From NCBI GenBank assembly GCA_002479415.1, contig DLMZ01000042.1, positions 7,956-36,024 of the forward strand: 28,069 bases of DNA, in the 5' to 3' direction. Of this stretch, positions 17,144-22,759 are shown in pieces. The stretch is from Firmicutes bacterium UBA7523 (lineage in GTDB: Bacteria; Bacillota; Dethiobacteria; Dethiobacterales; Dethiobacteraceae). Made by a program: the position numbers and the translations under genes. The notes under the pieces were generated by a model, which was given only the letters and a program-made list of their open reading frames with translations, ran no database searches and was not told where the DNA came from. Each line of letters starts with the position of its first letter. Positions within the stretch are counted from its first letter, which is position 1.

Positions 17144-18304
17144 TTAGCTAATAACACGCAGCATTTTTTGAGCTTTTGACGCCACAGCCACCGCTTCCTC
17201 AAAAACAGAAGCAGTAACAGTCACATGACCCATCTTGCGCTTCGGCGCAGTTAAAGCTTTGCCGTATAAATGCAAATGTACACCGGGCAACGCCAGAGCC
17301 TCGGCACATCCATCCAGAATAGCCGGGCCGTTGTGACCCTCTTCACCCAGAAGATTTATCATCACAGCCGGGCTTACCAAGCTCGCATCTCCCAGCGGCA
17401 ATCCGGCAATGGCCCGTATTTGCTGTTCAAATTGCGAAGTAACACATGCTTCAATAGTATAATGTCCGGAATTATGCGGGCGCGGAGCTACTTCATTAAT
17501 AAGTATCTCCTCCTCTTGCGTAACAAACATCTCAACACAAAAAACGCCAACGCCCGAAAAGGTGGACATTACCGCTTCTGCTGCCCTTCGGGCACGATCT
17601 GCCGCTATATTTGAAACCCGTGCCGGAACTATACTCCGGTGCAAGATATTTTCTTTATGCTCATTTTCACTAAGGGGATAACTTCTGATGTCACCATCTA
17701 TGCTGCGTGCAACCATTACAGAAACTTCGCAAACAAAGGGCACAAACTTTTCCGCCATCATCTCACAACGTCCAAGTAATTCTATAGCATTATTAATTTC
17801 ATCCAAGCTTTTAACAAGAACGTTGCCTTTGCCGTCATACCCACCCATGCAGCTTTTAAGCAAAAATGGAAAGCCGTAAATGCTTGCCGCATGTTCTGCG
17901 TCGCTTCGACTCGATACAGGCATAAAAGGAGTCACGGAAATACCTGCTCCCACCAACGCCTGTTTTTGTGTCAGCTTGTTTTGTATCACACGCAAAATCT
18001 TTGGATCTGGATAAACAGCTTGTCCCGATTCCTCCAAAGCAATTAAAGAATCACTGTCAATATGCTCAAACTCGTATGTGACCACATCAGCTTCTGCCGC
18101 CATCTGGCGTATAGCACTCCCATCGGCAAAAGAAGCTACAATTTGCCGGTCTGCCACCTGCCCTGCCGGACTGGCAGGCGTAGGATCAAGAACGGTCACA
18201 TGAAAGCCCATTTGCTTTGCCGCCATAGTCATCATTTTGCCAAGCTGTCCGCCCCCCACAATAGCTATACGCACAGGAGGAGACATTGTTATCCGGTTAA
18301 GCAT
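17144..18304 (-). CDS. purK: N5-carboxyaminoimidazole ribonucleotide synthase
   Basis: 386 residues, an ATP-grasp carboxylase that makes N5-CAIR from AIR, ATP and bicarbonate. Features are the IAIVGGGQLGKMM start, the ATP-grasp core (LLKSCMGGYDGKGNVLV) and NEVAPRPHNSGHYTIEAC. The ATG at 18304 has AGAGGGG 5 nt upstream; an internal ATG at 18286 has no comparable site. It is the first gene of the operon, preceding purE, whereas B. subtilis has purE first. Confidence 0.96.
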   Translation of the reverse strand: MLNRITMSPPVRIAIVGGGQLGKMMTMAAKQMGFHVTVLDPTPASPAGQVADRQIVASFADGSAIRQMAAEADVVTYEFEHIDSDSLIALEESGQAVYPDPKILRVIQNKLTQKQALVGAGISVTPFMPVSSRSDAEHAASIYGFPFLLKSCMGGYDGKGNVLVKSLDEINNAIELLGRCEMMAEKFVPFVCEVSVMVARSIDGDIRSYPLSENEHKENILHRSIVPARVSNIAADRARRAAEAVMSTFSGVGVFCVEMFVTQEEEILINEVAPRPHNSGHYTIEACVTSQFEQQIRAIAGLPLGDASLVSPAVMINLLGEEGHNGPAILDGCAEALALPGVHLHLYGKALTAPKRKMGHVTVTASVFEEAVAVASKAQKMLRVIS

Positions 18305-18346
18305 ATAAACCCCTCTTTATTATAAATATCGATAAGCAGACTACAC

Positions 18347-18398
18347 AAACAAAAGAACCCGGACGGGTAGGTCAGTCGAGTGAAACCTACCCGCCTGG
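18347..18398 (-). terminator. Riboswitch-controlled intrinsic terminator of the pur leader
   Basis: On the minus strand CCC-a-GGCGGGTAGGT pairs with ACCTACCCGTC-c-GGG around a 12-nt loop, followed by TTCTTTTGTTT. The 5' arm of the stem includes TAGGT, which is also the 3' strand of the PRPP aptamer P1 stem. The two structures therefore exclude each other. It ends 43 bp before purK. Confidence 0.9.
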
Positions 18399-18476
18399 GC
18401 TTTTATCCCTCCGGTGTAGCGCCAAGCGCCTGCACCACTCGGACCAGCCCGCTGTTGCGCGGAACCCTAGGTGCAC
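18385..18476 (-). promoter_or_regulatory. PRPP riboswitch (ykkC subtype 2b)
   Basis: The ykkC-class consensus blocks are readable in order on the minus strand: CTAGGGTTCCG, then CTGGTCCGAG, then GGGATAAAAGCCC. P1 is formed by ACCTA (18468-18472) and TAGGT (18385-18389). The PRPP subtype is inferred from its place in front of a purine operon and directly behind a guanine aptamer; guanidine-I and ppGpp subtypes share the core. Ligand binding should stabilise P1, take TAGGT away from the terminator and turn transcription on. Confidence 0.88.
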
Positions 18477-18481
18477 TTTCC

Positions 18482-18548
18482 CTCGTAGTCAGATAATTTA
18501 CGGTTATCTGGTAGGGACTTTCAGGCCATATTCCTGAATTAATACGAG
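18482..18548 (-). promoter_or_regulatory. Guanine riboswitch aptamer
   Basis: A classic purine aptamer: P1 CTCGTA/TACGAG, P2 TTCAGG/CCTGAA with loop AATATGG, and P3 AGATAA/TTATCT with loop CCGTAAA. The junction has the conserved TCCCTACC. The specificity nucleotide in GACTACG is C, as in guanine rather than adenine sensors. It ends only about 5 nt before the PRPP aptamer, so the two form a tandem. Confidence 0.93.
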
Positions 18549-18564
18549 TTATACAATTAACTTA

Positions 18565-18593
18565 AGACTAGCAGATTCGACATAGACTGTCAA
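18565..18593 (-). promoter_or_regulatory. Promoter of the pur operon
   Basis: TTGACA (18588-18593) and TAGTCT (18565-18570) are separated by 17 nt on the minus strand. The -35 is a perfect sigma-A box and the -10 is moderate. The expected start near 18558 is about 10 nt before the guanine aptamer. Confidence 0.65.
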
Positions 18594-18720
18594 CCTGTTT
18601 ACACCATTCGCTACCGATAAAAAATATCAAACTAGACAGCGTTTTTTTGCTCACGGTACCTTTAGTCTTCTCCGCATTCCGGGCTACTCTCATAATGTCA
18701 TTATATTTGTCAAGGCTCAT
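18568..18720 (-). pseudogene. Small reading frame, possible truncated AbiEi-like N-terminus
   Basis: A 50-codon frame starting MSLDKYNDIMRVARNAEKTK with AGAGGA about 10 nt upstream, just after the broken yoeB. The first 30 residues weakly resemble the N-terminal winged-helix start of AbiEi-type antitoxins ('...GTVSKKTL'); after that the sequence reads as non-coding and runs into the pur promoter. It may be a gene remnant truncated when the neighbouring element inserted. It may also not be expressed at all. Confidence 0.3.
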
Positions 18721-18738
18721 GATAACAAATCCTCTTAA

Positions 18739-18998
18739 TCAATCGCCATAGTGTGTACGACAACTAGCTATGATGATTTTCTCTCCAGCTATGCGGTATA
18801 CAAGACGGTTCGTTTCATCTATGCGCCGCGACCACCATCCGGACATATCACCCGCAGCGGTTCTGGTTTGCTGATCCCATCATAGCTGACTCTCTCAATA
18901 TCCCTCAGAAGCTGGTTTATTCTTTTAAGCGTCTTTTTATCTTGTATTTGCCAATACAAATAATCATCCCAAGCCTTATCCGTCCATAATTTTTCCAT
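18739..18998 (-). pseudogene. yoeB: YoeB-family toxin, frameshifted
   Basis: The 5' part reads MEKLWTDKAWDDYLYWQIQD...GISKPEPLR, a clear YoeB start. After a run of C on the plus strand (18851-18853) the frame must shift by one base to continue DMSGWWSRRIDETNRLVYRI and end in SCRTHYGD, the conserved YoeB C-terminus. One missing G explains the break, and the total length (260 nt) is one base short of a full gene. In the genomic frame it stops after about 59 residues, before the catalytic C-terminal residues. It begins 3 bp after the RelB antitoxin gene. Confidence 0.85.
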
Positions 18999-19001
18999 TG
19001 G

Positions 19002-19265
19002 TTAATCCTCAATCAAATCGTGAGCGGTTAGCTTGCCCTCTTCTGCATCCTTTATGGATTGCCGCAGTATTTTCAAATTGGCAGGATTATAAAAAGCATC
19101 CGTCTTCAAAGTGATTTCAAAGGGTATGCAGCCTTGACGCAGGGATTGCCGCACAAAAAGATTGAATGCCGTTGTCATATTCAGGCCCAATTCATTAAAA
19201 AACACTTCCGCCTGTTCTTTTAACTCTTTATCAATTCTTATATTCAGATTCGTTGTTTCTGCCAT
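19002..19265 (-). CDS. relB: RelB/DinJ-family antitoxin
   Basis: 87 residues. The ribbon-helix-helix N-terminus (NLNIRIDKELKEQAEVFFNE, then LGLNMTTAFNLFVRQSLRQG and IPFEI) is typical of RelB/DinJ. The C-terminal acidic tail would bind the toxin. It is intact, in contrast to its broken YoeB partner downstream. AGGGGTG lies about 10 nt before the ATG, and TATAAT occurs in the AT-rich sequence 20-35 bp further up. Confidence 0.9.
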   Translation of the reverse strand: MAETTNLNIRIDKELKEQAEVFFNELGLNMTTAFNLFVRQSLRQGCIPFEITLKTDAFYNPANLKILRQSIKDAEEGKLTAHDLIED

Positions 19266-19494
19266 AACATAGTCACCCCTTTTCCTAATATTATATATAT
19301 TTTAATACAATTTATGCGCATTGTCTATGTTTTGCCCATAAATTTTTTGCATTTGTTATCAATGTGTCTGCTAATATTTTGAATGTTTTTGAATTGATTT
19401 TATTTGTATATGGACGAAGCTTCTGTGATGAAAATCGGTACTGTAATTCTTGAGGGCGCGGTAACAGGAAGGCAAATCTGTTGTCAATCGGCAC

Positions 19495-19542
19495 AAAGAG
19501 TCCCCGAGAACCTTGATTTTCCGAGGTTTTCGGGGACTCTTT
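19495..19542. terminator. Bidirectional terminator-like hairpin
   Basis: AAAGAGTCCCCGA pairs with TCGGGGACTCTTT, and an inner AACCT/AGGTT extends the stem. The A/T ends make it terminator-like in both directions. Confidence 0.65.
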
Positions 19543-19568
19543 GTTTACTCCCACTCGGCAAACCTATT

Positions 19569-19608
19569 CAGATACTAAACATTTCAGTTTAGTATCTGAG
19601 GCTTTTTT
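19569..19608 (+). terminator. Terminator-like hairpin, plus-strand polarity
   Basis: A perfect 12-bp inverted repeat (CAGATACTAAAC / GTTTAGTATCTG, 6-nt loop) is followed after 4 nt by TTTTTT. No plus-strand gene lies before it, so it may be a remnant of a lost element. Confidence 0.6.
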
Positions 19609-19730
19609 ATGCGTTTTGCGTACCTGTTCTCCCTATTATTCAGCGCTTGCCAATTTTTTGTTATCAAAATGTTATCAGTGGAAACACATCAATTTGAATT
19701 GTCACCCCTCTAATTCCAGTCAATCTCCTT

Positions 19731-20403
19731 TTATTTCGACCTCTCTTCCAACTCCATAAACCTGTCAAAATCACTCTCAAACAACCTGTCCTGCACAATG
19801 CGGTACTTTTCAAACTCAGTTTCAGCGTGAAGCTTCCATCTTGTCATCCTTATCGTAATCAAATGCAGTGGCATAAATATCGGTAATCTTCTGATAGAAT
19901 TTGCGCTCTGACAGACGAATTTCCCGAATGTATTGCAGTTGGCGGTCAAAATACTCGTCTGTGAACATATGGCCCTTTTTCAGTCGGTCAACATCCATCG
20001 TCCAGCCTTGTATGGTGTAATCCTTAACGATTTGGCTGGCCCATTTCCGAAAACGCACTGCCCGCTCGTTATTTACCTTAAAGCCGACTGCAATAATCAA
20101 TTGGAGATTATAATGGTTGGTATTATAGGTCTTTCCGTCAGACGCAGTTATCCGGAATTTCCGGATAACTGTTTCCTCGGCCAATTCTTTGTCCGAGAAG
20201 ACCTTCTTTATATGTTCATTGATGGTGCGAACATTAACACCATACAACTCCGCCATTAATTTTTGCGTTAACCAGATATTCTCATCCTCATAGCGGATTT
20301 CAACACCACCCTCGCCGCTTGCGGCAACAAAGGTCAAATATTCGGCGGCGCTGCTATGAATGGTGATTTCATTTTTCTTTTTACCGTTTTTCCTACTTGT
20401 CAC
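19731..20403 (-). pseudogene. RhuM-family protein gene with internal deletion
   Basis: The N-terminal part from GTG 20403 (AGGAGG 9 nt upstream, 1 nt after the XRE stop) reads as a normal RhuM family protein: GGVEIRYEDENIWLTQKLMA, NEHIKKVFSDKELAEE, NTNHYNLQLIIAVGFKVNNE, FRKWASQIVKDY and RKFYQKITDIYATAFDYD. It then stops within a few codons (DKMEASR). The family C-terminus AETEFEKYRIVQDRLFESDF follows directly in another frame. About 130 residues normally present between these parts are missing, with the junction near 19830. RhuM proteins occur in pathogenicity islands and mobile elements; their function is not established. Confidence 0.8.
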
Positions 20404-20404
20404 G

Positions 20405-20622
20405 TTAGGATTCCTCCTGTTCATCGAGCTCAACTTCCATAATATCCGAAACGTCGCACTTTAGCGCTTTGCAGATTTTAATTATGCTCTCCATAGAAAT
20501 TGTTTCGCCTTTGCCCATCTTGGCAATTACGTTCGAACTGAGTCCTGCCGCATTTTTTAATTCAGTGAGGTTCATTTTTTTATCGATAAGCAGTTTCATA
20601 GTTTGTCATAGCTTACAGACAC
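20405..20622 (-). pseudogene. Small XRE-type repressor with an N-terminal frameshift
   Basis: A Cro/CI-like repressor (MNLTELKNAAGLSSNVIAKM, then SMESIIKICKALKCDVSDIM). The family normally starts with a segment like SYDKLWKLLIDKKM. GTG at 20622, with GGAGG 8 nt upstream, encodes MSVSYDKL, but the Trp codon TGG has lost a G (near 20597-20600), so the frame breaks there. An ATG at 20599 restarts the correct frame and could give a 64-residue product lacking 9 residues, so some function is possible. It precedes the RhuM gene by 1 nt. Confidence 0.7.
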
Positions 20623-20752
20623 TGAAATGTCCTCCGTTTCCCATAAACGTTTGTCGAACTTGTCGATTTTCGAAGTGTAAATTATTGTAACATATAAATT
20701 ACTAAGGTATCAATAAGATATCCCTATATCATGACTTAATCTTCTGTTAATC
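20623..20752. other. AT-rich upstream region of the XRE/RhuM unit
   Basis: No gene seen. The 130 bp are AT-rich and probably contain the promoter of the XRE gene, although no clear -35/-10 pair can be assigned. Confidence 0.4.
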
Positions 20753-20880
20753 TTTTGAAGGTGAGAAGCCACTTTGTAAACCCAAAAGCAATCTTTGTAA
20801 CCGACAACTGAATATTTGCAAACGAAACGCAGTTTTTGAATTCGAAATGCATGTTTTAAAAACGAGATGCAGCTTTCGGA
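20753..20880. repeat. Degenerate 20-bp tandem repeat array
   Basis: About six units of 19-21 bp follow each other, starting near 20753, 20773, 20794, 20814, 20834 and 20854. The approximate consensus is TTTGnAAnCGAaanGCAnt. The best-conserved parts are TTTTGAA/TTTGTAA at the start and CGAaanGC in the middle. The array abuts the 3' end of the IS30-like transposase remnant and may be a subterminal binding array of that element. Confidence 0.55.
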
Positions 20881-20885
20881 ATCAC

Positions 20886-21108
20886 ACTTTGTACCAGTGT
20901 TGACTTCAATCGCGCCTTTCTGGTGAGGGCATCCAGCATCGCAATAATAAACCCGTGTGCGTTGGCCATTGTACTTCTCAGGGCTATACTCAATGGCCTT
21001 TGGGTTGAAAACTCACTTCCGTTATCCGTCAGGATGACCGGAAACAGCTTTTTAAACCGTTCCCTCCCTAACTGTTGTTCAAAGCCATTGTAAAAAAATA
21101 TCAATGAT
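20886..21108 (-). pseudogene. IS30-like transposase remnant
   Basis: A DDE transposase core fragment: LGRERFKKLFPVILTDNGSE (with the DNGSEF motif at 21009-21026), then after a one-base frameshift near 21005, KAIEYSPEKYNGQRTRVYYC and PHQKGAIEVN (20900-20917), which carries the catalytic Glu. The N-terminal half and everything after EVN are missing. The fragment is non-functional. The match is to IS30-type elements, and related ISNCY groups share these motifs. Confidence 0.78.
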
Positions 21109-21136
21109 ATATCCAATTGAAAAGGCGTGTAAATAC

Positions 21137-21163
21137 AAAAGACTGGCTCCCCGCCAGTCTTTT
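21137..21163. terminator. Bidirectional terminator-like hairpin
   Basis: A perfect 11-bp inverted repeat, AAAAGACTGGC / GCCAGTCTTTT, with a 5-nt loop. It lies between the IS remnant and the phage-derived segment. Confidence 0.6.
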
Positions 21164-21242
21164 GTAACCCAGGGTGTAACCACCGGGTATCTATAACTTT
21201 TTTACTATGGAGATTTTTCTTTTTCTTACTCCCACTCTGTAA

Positions 21243-21259
21243 ATGTGATATTATCACAT
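21243..21259. repeat. Palindromic operator-like site
   Basis: ATGTGATA-T-TATCACAT is a perfect palindrome of 8-bp arms around one base. It is in an otherwise empty stretch (21267-21425 also shows no gene) at the edge of the phage-like segment. No regulator can be assigned. Confidence 0.4.
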
Positions 21260-21425
21260 ATTTCATGCGTTGATTTTACTGCATTTCATGTCATTGATGT
21301 CAATAAAATCAGCTATTTTTTCAGGCTTCAAAAAATATTAGTACGTTTTTAGTACGCATCATTTCACAGGATGCCTTTGATGTCAGCACTGTCAAATCAT
21401 GCTATTTAAAGCATTATCATAACAC

Positions 21426-21456
21426 AAAAGGATGATCCATTCAAGATCATCCTTTT
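21426..21456 (-). terminator. Hairpin after the DUF739-like gene
   Basis: A perfect 12-bp inverted repeat (AAAAGGATGATC / GATCATCCTTTT, 7-nt loop) lies 8 bp beyond the stop codon at 21465. Confidence 0.75.
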
Positions 21457-21464
21457 AACTTATT

Positions 21465-21695
21465 CTATACTCTGCAAACTTCAACTTCAAAGAAATATGC
21501 TGGTATTTCTTCAGGATTGATTTTCAACAGGTCAACAGCTTTTTCAATTTCTGATTGTGTGAACTTGGTTGCACTTTTCAGCCTGGAATTGATCTTCTGC
21601 TTTGTCATCCCCATCAACTTCCCAAAGGATCCCAGCTCACTATACATTTCATTGATTCTTTGTTCTAACCTCTCATGATTAAAAATAACAAACAT
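21465..21695 (-). CDS. DUF739-like phage regulatory protein
   Basis: 76 residues: MFVIFNHERLEQRINEMYSE, then LGSFGKLMGMTKQKINSRLK and TQSEIEKAVDLLKINPEEIP, ending AYFFEVEVCRV. This HTH layout, ending with '...IPAYFF', is like small DUF739-type regulators of Firmicutes phages. A GGGGGA site lies 7 nt before the ATG at 21695. It lies beside a candidate plus-strand RNA and an inverted repeat that may be its operator. The role is inferred: a lysogeny or element regulator. Confidence 0.7.
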   Translation of the reverse strand: MFVIFNHERLEQRINEMYSELGSFGKLMGMTKQKINSRLKSATKFTQSEIEKAVDLLKINPEEIPAYFFEVEVCRV

Positions 21696-21718
21696 TTTTC
21701 ATTCCCCCATTTTATTAT

Positions 21719-21747
21719 TTGAATTTCCACCAGGGGAATGGTATACT
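21719..21747 (+). promoter_or_regulatory. Plus-strand sigma-A-type promoter
   Basis: TTGAAT (21719-21724) and TATACT (21742-21747) are exactly 17 nt apart. This is the only good plus-strand promoter I see near a terminator, and it would start transcription near 21754. Confidence 0.5.
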
Positions 21748-21772
21748 GTAATATATCAAATCCCTTGGTGGA
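21726..21772. repeat. 12-bp inverted repeat over the DUF739 upstream region
   Basis: TCCACCAGGGGA (21726-21737) and TCCCTTGGTGGA (21761-21772) match in 11 of 12 positions around a 23-nt AT-rich centre. The repeat covers the plus-strand promoter and the region just before the DUF739-like gene, suggesting an operator that acts on both strands. Confidence 0.5.
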
Positions 21773-21824
21773 TTTAGTGATGATAGAAGGTGTTACTTCT
21801 CAGGGTGCAACCTTCTATTTTTTT
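21754..21824 (+). ncRNA. Candidate 70-nt small RNA opposite the regulator genes
   Basis: Between the promoter at 21719-21747 and an intrinsic terminator (TAGAAGGT 21784-21791, ACCTTCTA 21810-21817, then seven T) lies a short plus-strand unit. Its 3' end is antisense to the last codons of the ribbon-helix-helix gene, and its 5' region can form AAATCC/GGATTT. A 20-codon frame (MIEGVTSQGATFYFFDLSWS) starts inside but extends beyond the terminator. An RNA is the simpler reading; I recognise no family. Confidence 0.4.
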
Positions 21825-21994
21825 GACCTTTCTTGGTCATAAATTGCTTTGATTCCTTTCCTGATTATGTCTGCCTTACTTTTTCCAGTGACCTTGGTGC
21901 AGTATTCAAGCATTTCCAAATCTTCATCTGACATCCTGATCCTTGTTTGATGAATCTTTGGTTCTTCAGTCGGTCTGCCTGTTCTTGGCATCAT
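21815..21994 (-). CDS. Ribbon-helix-helix DNA-binding protein
   Basis: 59 residues. A short basic arm (PRTGRPTEEPKIHQTRIRMS) is followed by DEDLEMLEYCTKVTGKSKAD and IIRKGIKAIYDQ, the strand-helix-helix pattern of CopG/Arc-like repressors common on phages and integrative elements. ATG at 21994 or 21991 with AGGGGG 4-7 nt upstream. Its promoter carries two direct repeats that could be its own operators. Confidence 0.8.
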   Translation of the reverse strand: MMPRTGRPTEEPKIHQTRIRMSDEDLEMLEYCTKVTGKSKADIIRKGIKAIYDQERSKK

Positions 21995-22016
21995 TCAACC
22001 CCCTTTTGTTTAATTT

Positions 22017-22058
22017 TGGTTACACATAAATTATATATTATGGTTACACAAAAGTCAA
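22017..22058 (-). promoter_or_regulatory. Promoter and direct-repeat operator of the RHH gene
   Basis: On the minus strand TTGACT (22053-22058), 17 nt and TATAAT (22030-22035) form a strong sigma-A promoter. Two perfect TGTGTAACCA repeats lie at 22041-22050, inside the spacer, and 22017-22026, at the start site. Their spacing of 24 bp suits cooperative binding of a ribbon-helix-helix autorepressor. Confidence 0.65.
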
Positions 22059-22186
22059 CATATTTCAACAAAAACTTTTATACTTTTTACCAATACTTAT
22101 TCAAGCGCACAAAACCCCTTCCCCTGACCTTCCAGCTTGTCTATTTTAAGCAGAAAGGAACAAGGGTATATATGAATACCCCCTAA

Positions 22187-22232
22187 ATAAAAAAGCACCT
22201 GAAGTCAATTCTGACAGCTTCAGGATGCTTTT
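22187..22232 (-). terminator. Terminator after the HTH gene
   Basis: AAAAGCA-t-CCTGAAG pairs with CTTCAGG-t-GCTTTT around a 13-nt loop and is followed by a T-run on the minus strand, 45 bp beyond the stop at 22277. Confidence 0.8.
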
Positions 22233-22276
22233 ACTAAACTATATCTTCACCTTCATATGTTGGTATGGTTCCAATG

Positions 22277-22597
22277 TCACCCACCATTTTTCTGATCAAG
22301 CTTATGACTATATCCAACATATTCATAAAACTTCTTAGGTGATATGTAAAAAGTCCATTTACTTGACATCTTCGCTGCTGTTCCAAAAGGTAAAGTTCCA
22401 TCACGCAAACCAGCACGAACAAATAATTTTGAAACACCCATGATCTTTGCTGCTTCTTCAACTGTTATCCTGTTCCCTTCCTGGTACTTATTCAAAAGAT
22501 CTTCCCTGGTCTTGTCCAAGAAAGCTTCCACACTCATTCCTGTAAATGTTTCAATGATCTTGATTGTATCTTCAGATACTTTTATATTCATAGTCAT
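22277..22597 (-). CDS. HTH (excisionase/MerR-like) DNA-binding protein
   Basis: 106 residues. Residues 43-65 (RITVEEAAKIMGVSKLFVRA) form a helix-turn-helix of the excisionase/MerR-like type, with a following wing-like KWTFYISPKKFYEYVG. The N-terminal 40 residues are charged and helical. ATG at 22597 has a GGAAGGGG site 5 nt upstream; a longer version from 22639 lacks one. Such proteins serve in excision or gene control of phages and integrative elements. No integrase is in the window, so the role remains open. Confidence 0.7.
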   Translation of the reverse strand: MTMNIKVSEDTIKIIETFTGMSVEAFLDKTREDLLNKYQEGNRITVEEAAKIMGVSKLFVRAGLRDGTLPFGTAAKMSSKWTFYISPKKFYEYVGYSHKLDQKNGG

Positions 22598-22713
22598 CAA
22601 ATCCCCTTCCTGTGAACTCACACAACCGCCATATATCAATTTTAATGTCCTACCCTATACATTCTATCATAAAAGAAAAAAATCCAATACCAGGTCATTC
22701 TGAATGTAATATG

Positions 22714-22749
22714 AGAACCCTTTTAGATCGAAGTGTCCAAAAGGGTTCT
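22714..22749 (-). terminator. Terminator after the SLH protein gene
   Basis: A perfect 11-bp inverted repeat, AGAACCCTTTT / AAAAGGGTTCT, with a 14-nt loop, starting 10 bp after the stop at 22760. Confidence 0.75.
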
Positions 22750-22759
22750 TTGGTGTCTT

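Larger units (their letters stand above)
19266..19730. other. Intergenic stretch with two hairpins
   Basis: No gene is convincing in these 465 bp. The part next to relB is very AT-rich and probably contains its promoter. Two strong terminator-like hairpins lie at 19495-19542 and 19569-19608. A minus-strand open frame across 19312-19554 runs through the first hairpin and resembles no family I recognise. Confidence 0.5.

Noticed and set aside
19312..19554. 80-codon minus-strand frame
   Set aside because: It runs through a strong terminator hairpin, has no ribosome binding site and resembles no family.
19404..19592. Plus-strand frame next to the two hairpins
   Set aside because: It also crosses the 19495-19542 hairpin and shows no similarity or start signals.
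21784..21840. Possible 20-residue peptide MIEGVTSQGATFYFFDLSWS
   Set aside because: A GGTGG site 8 nt upstream is tolerable, but the frame extends past the T-run of the terminator, so most transcripts would lack its end; the RNA reading is simpler.
22234..22461. 75-codon minus-strand frame overlapping the HTH gene
   Set aside because: It lacks a ribosome binding site and overlaps the better-supported HTH gene in another frame.
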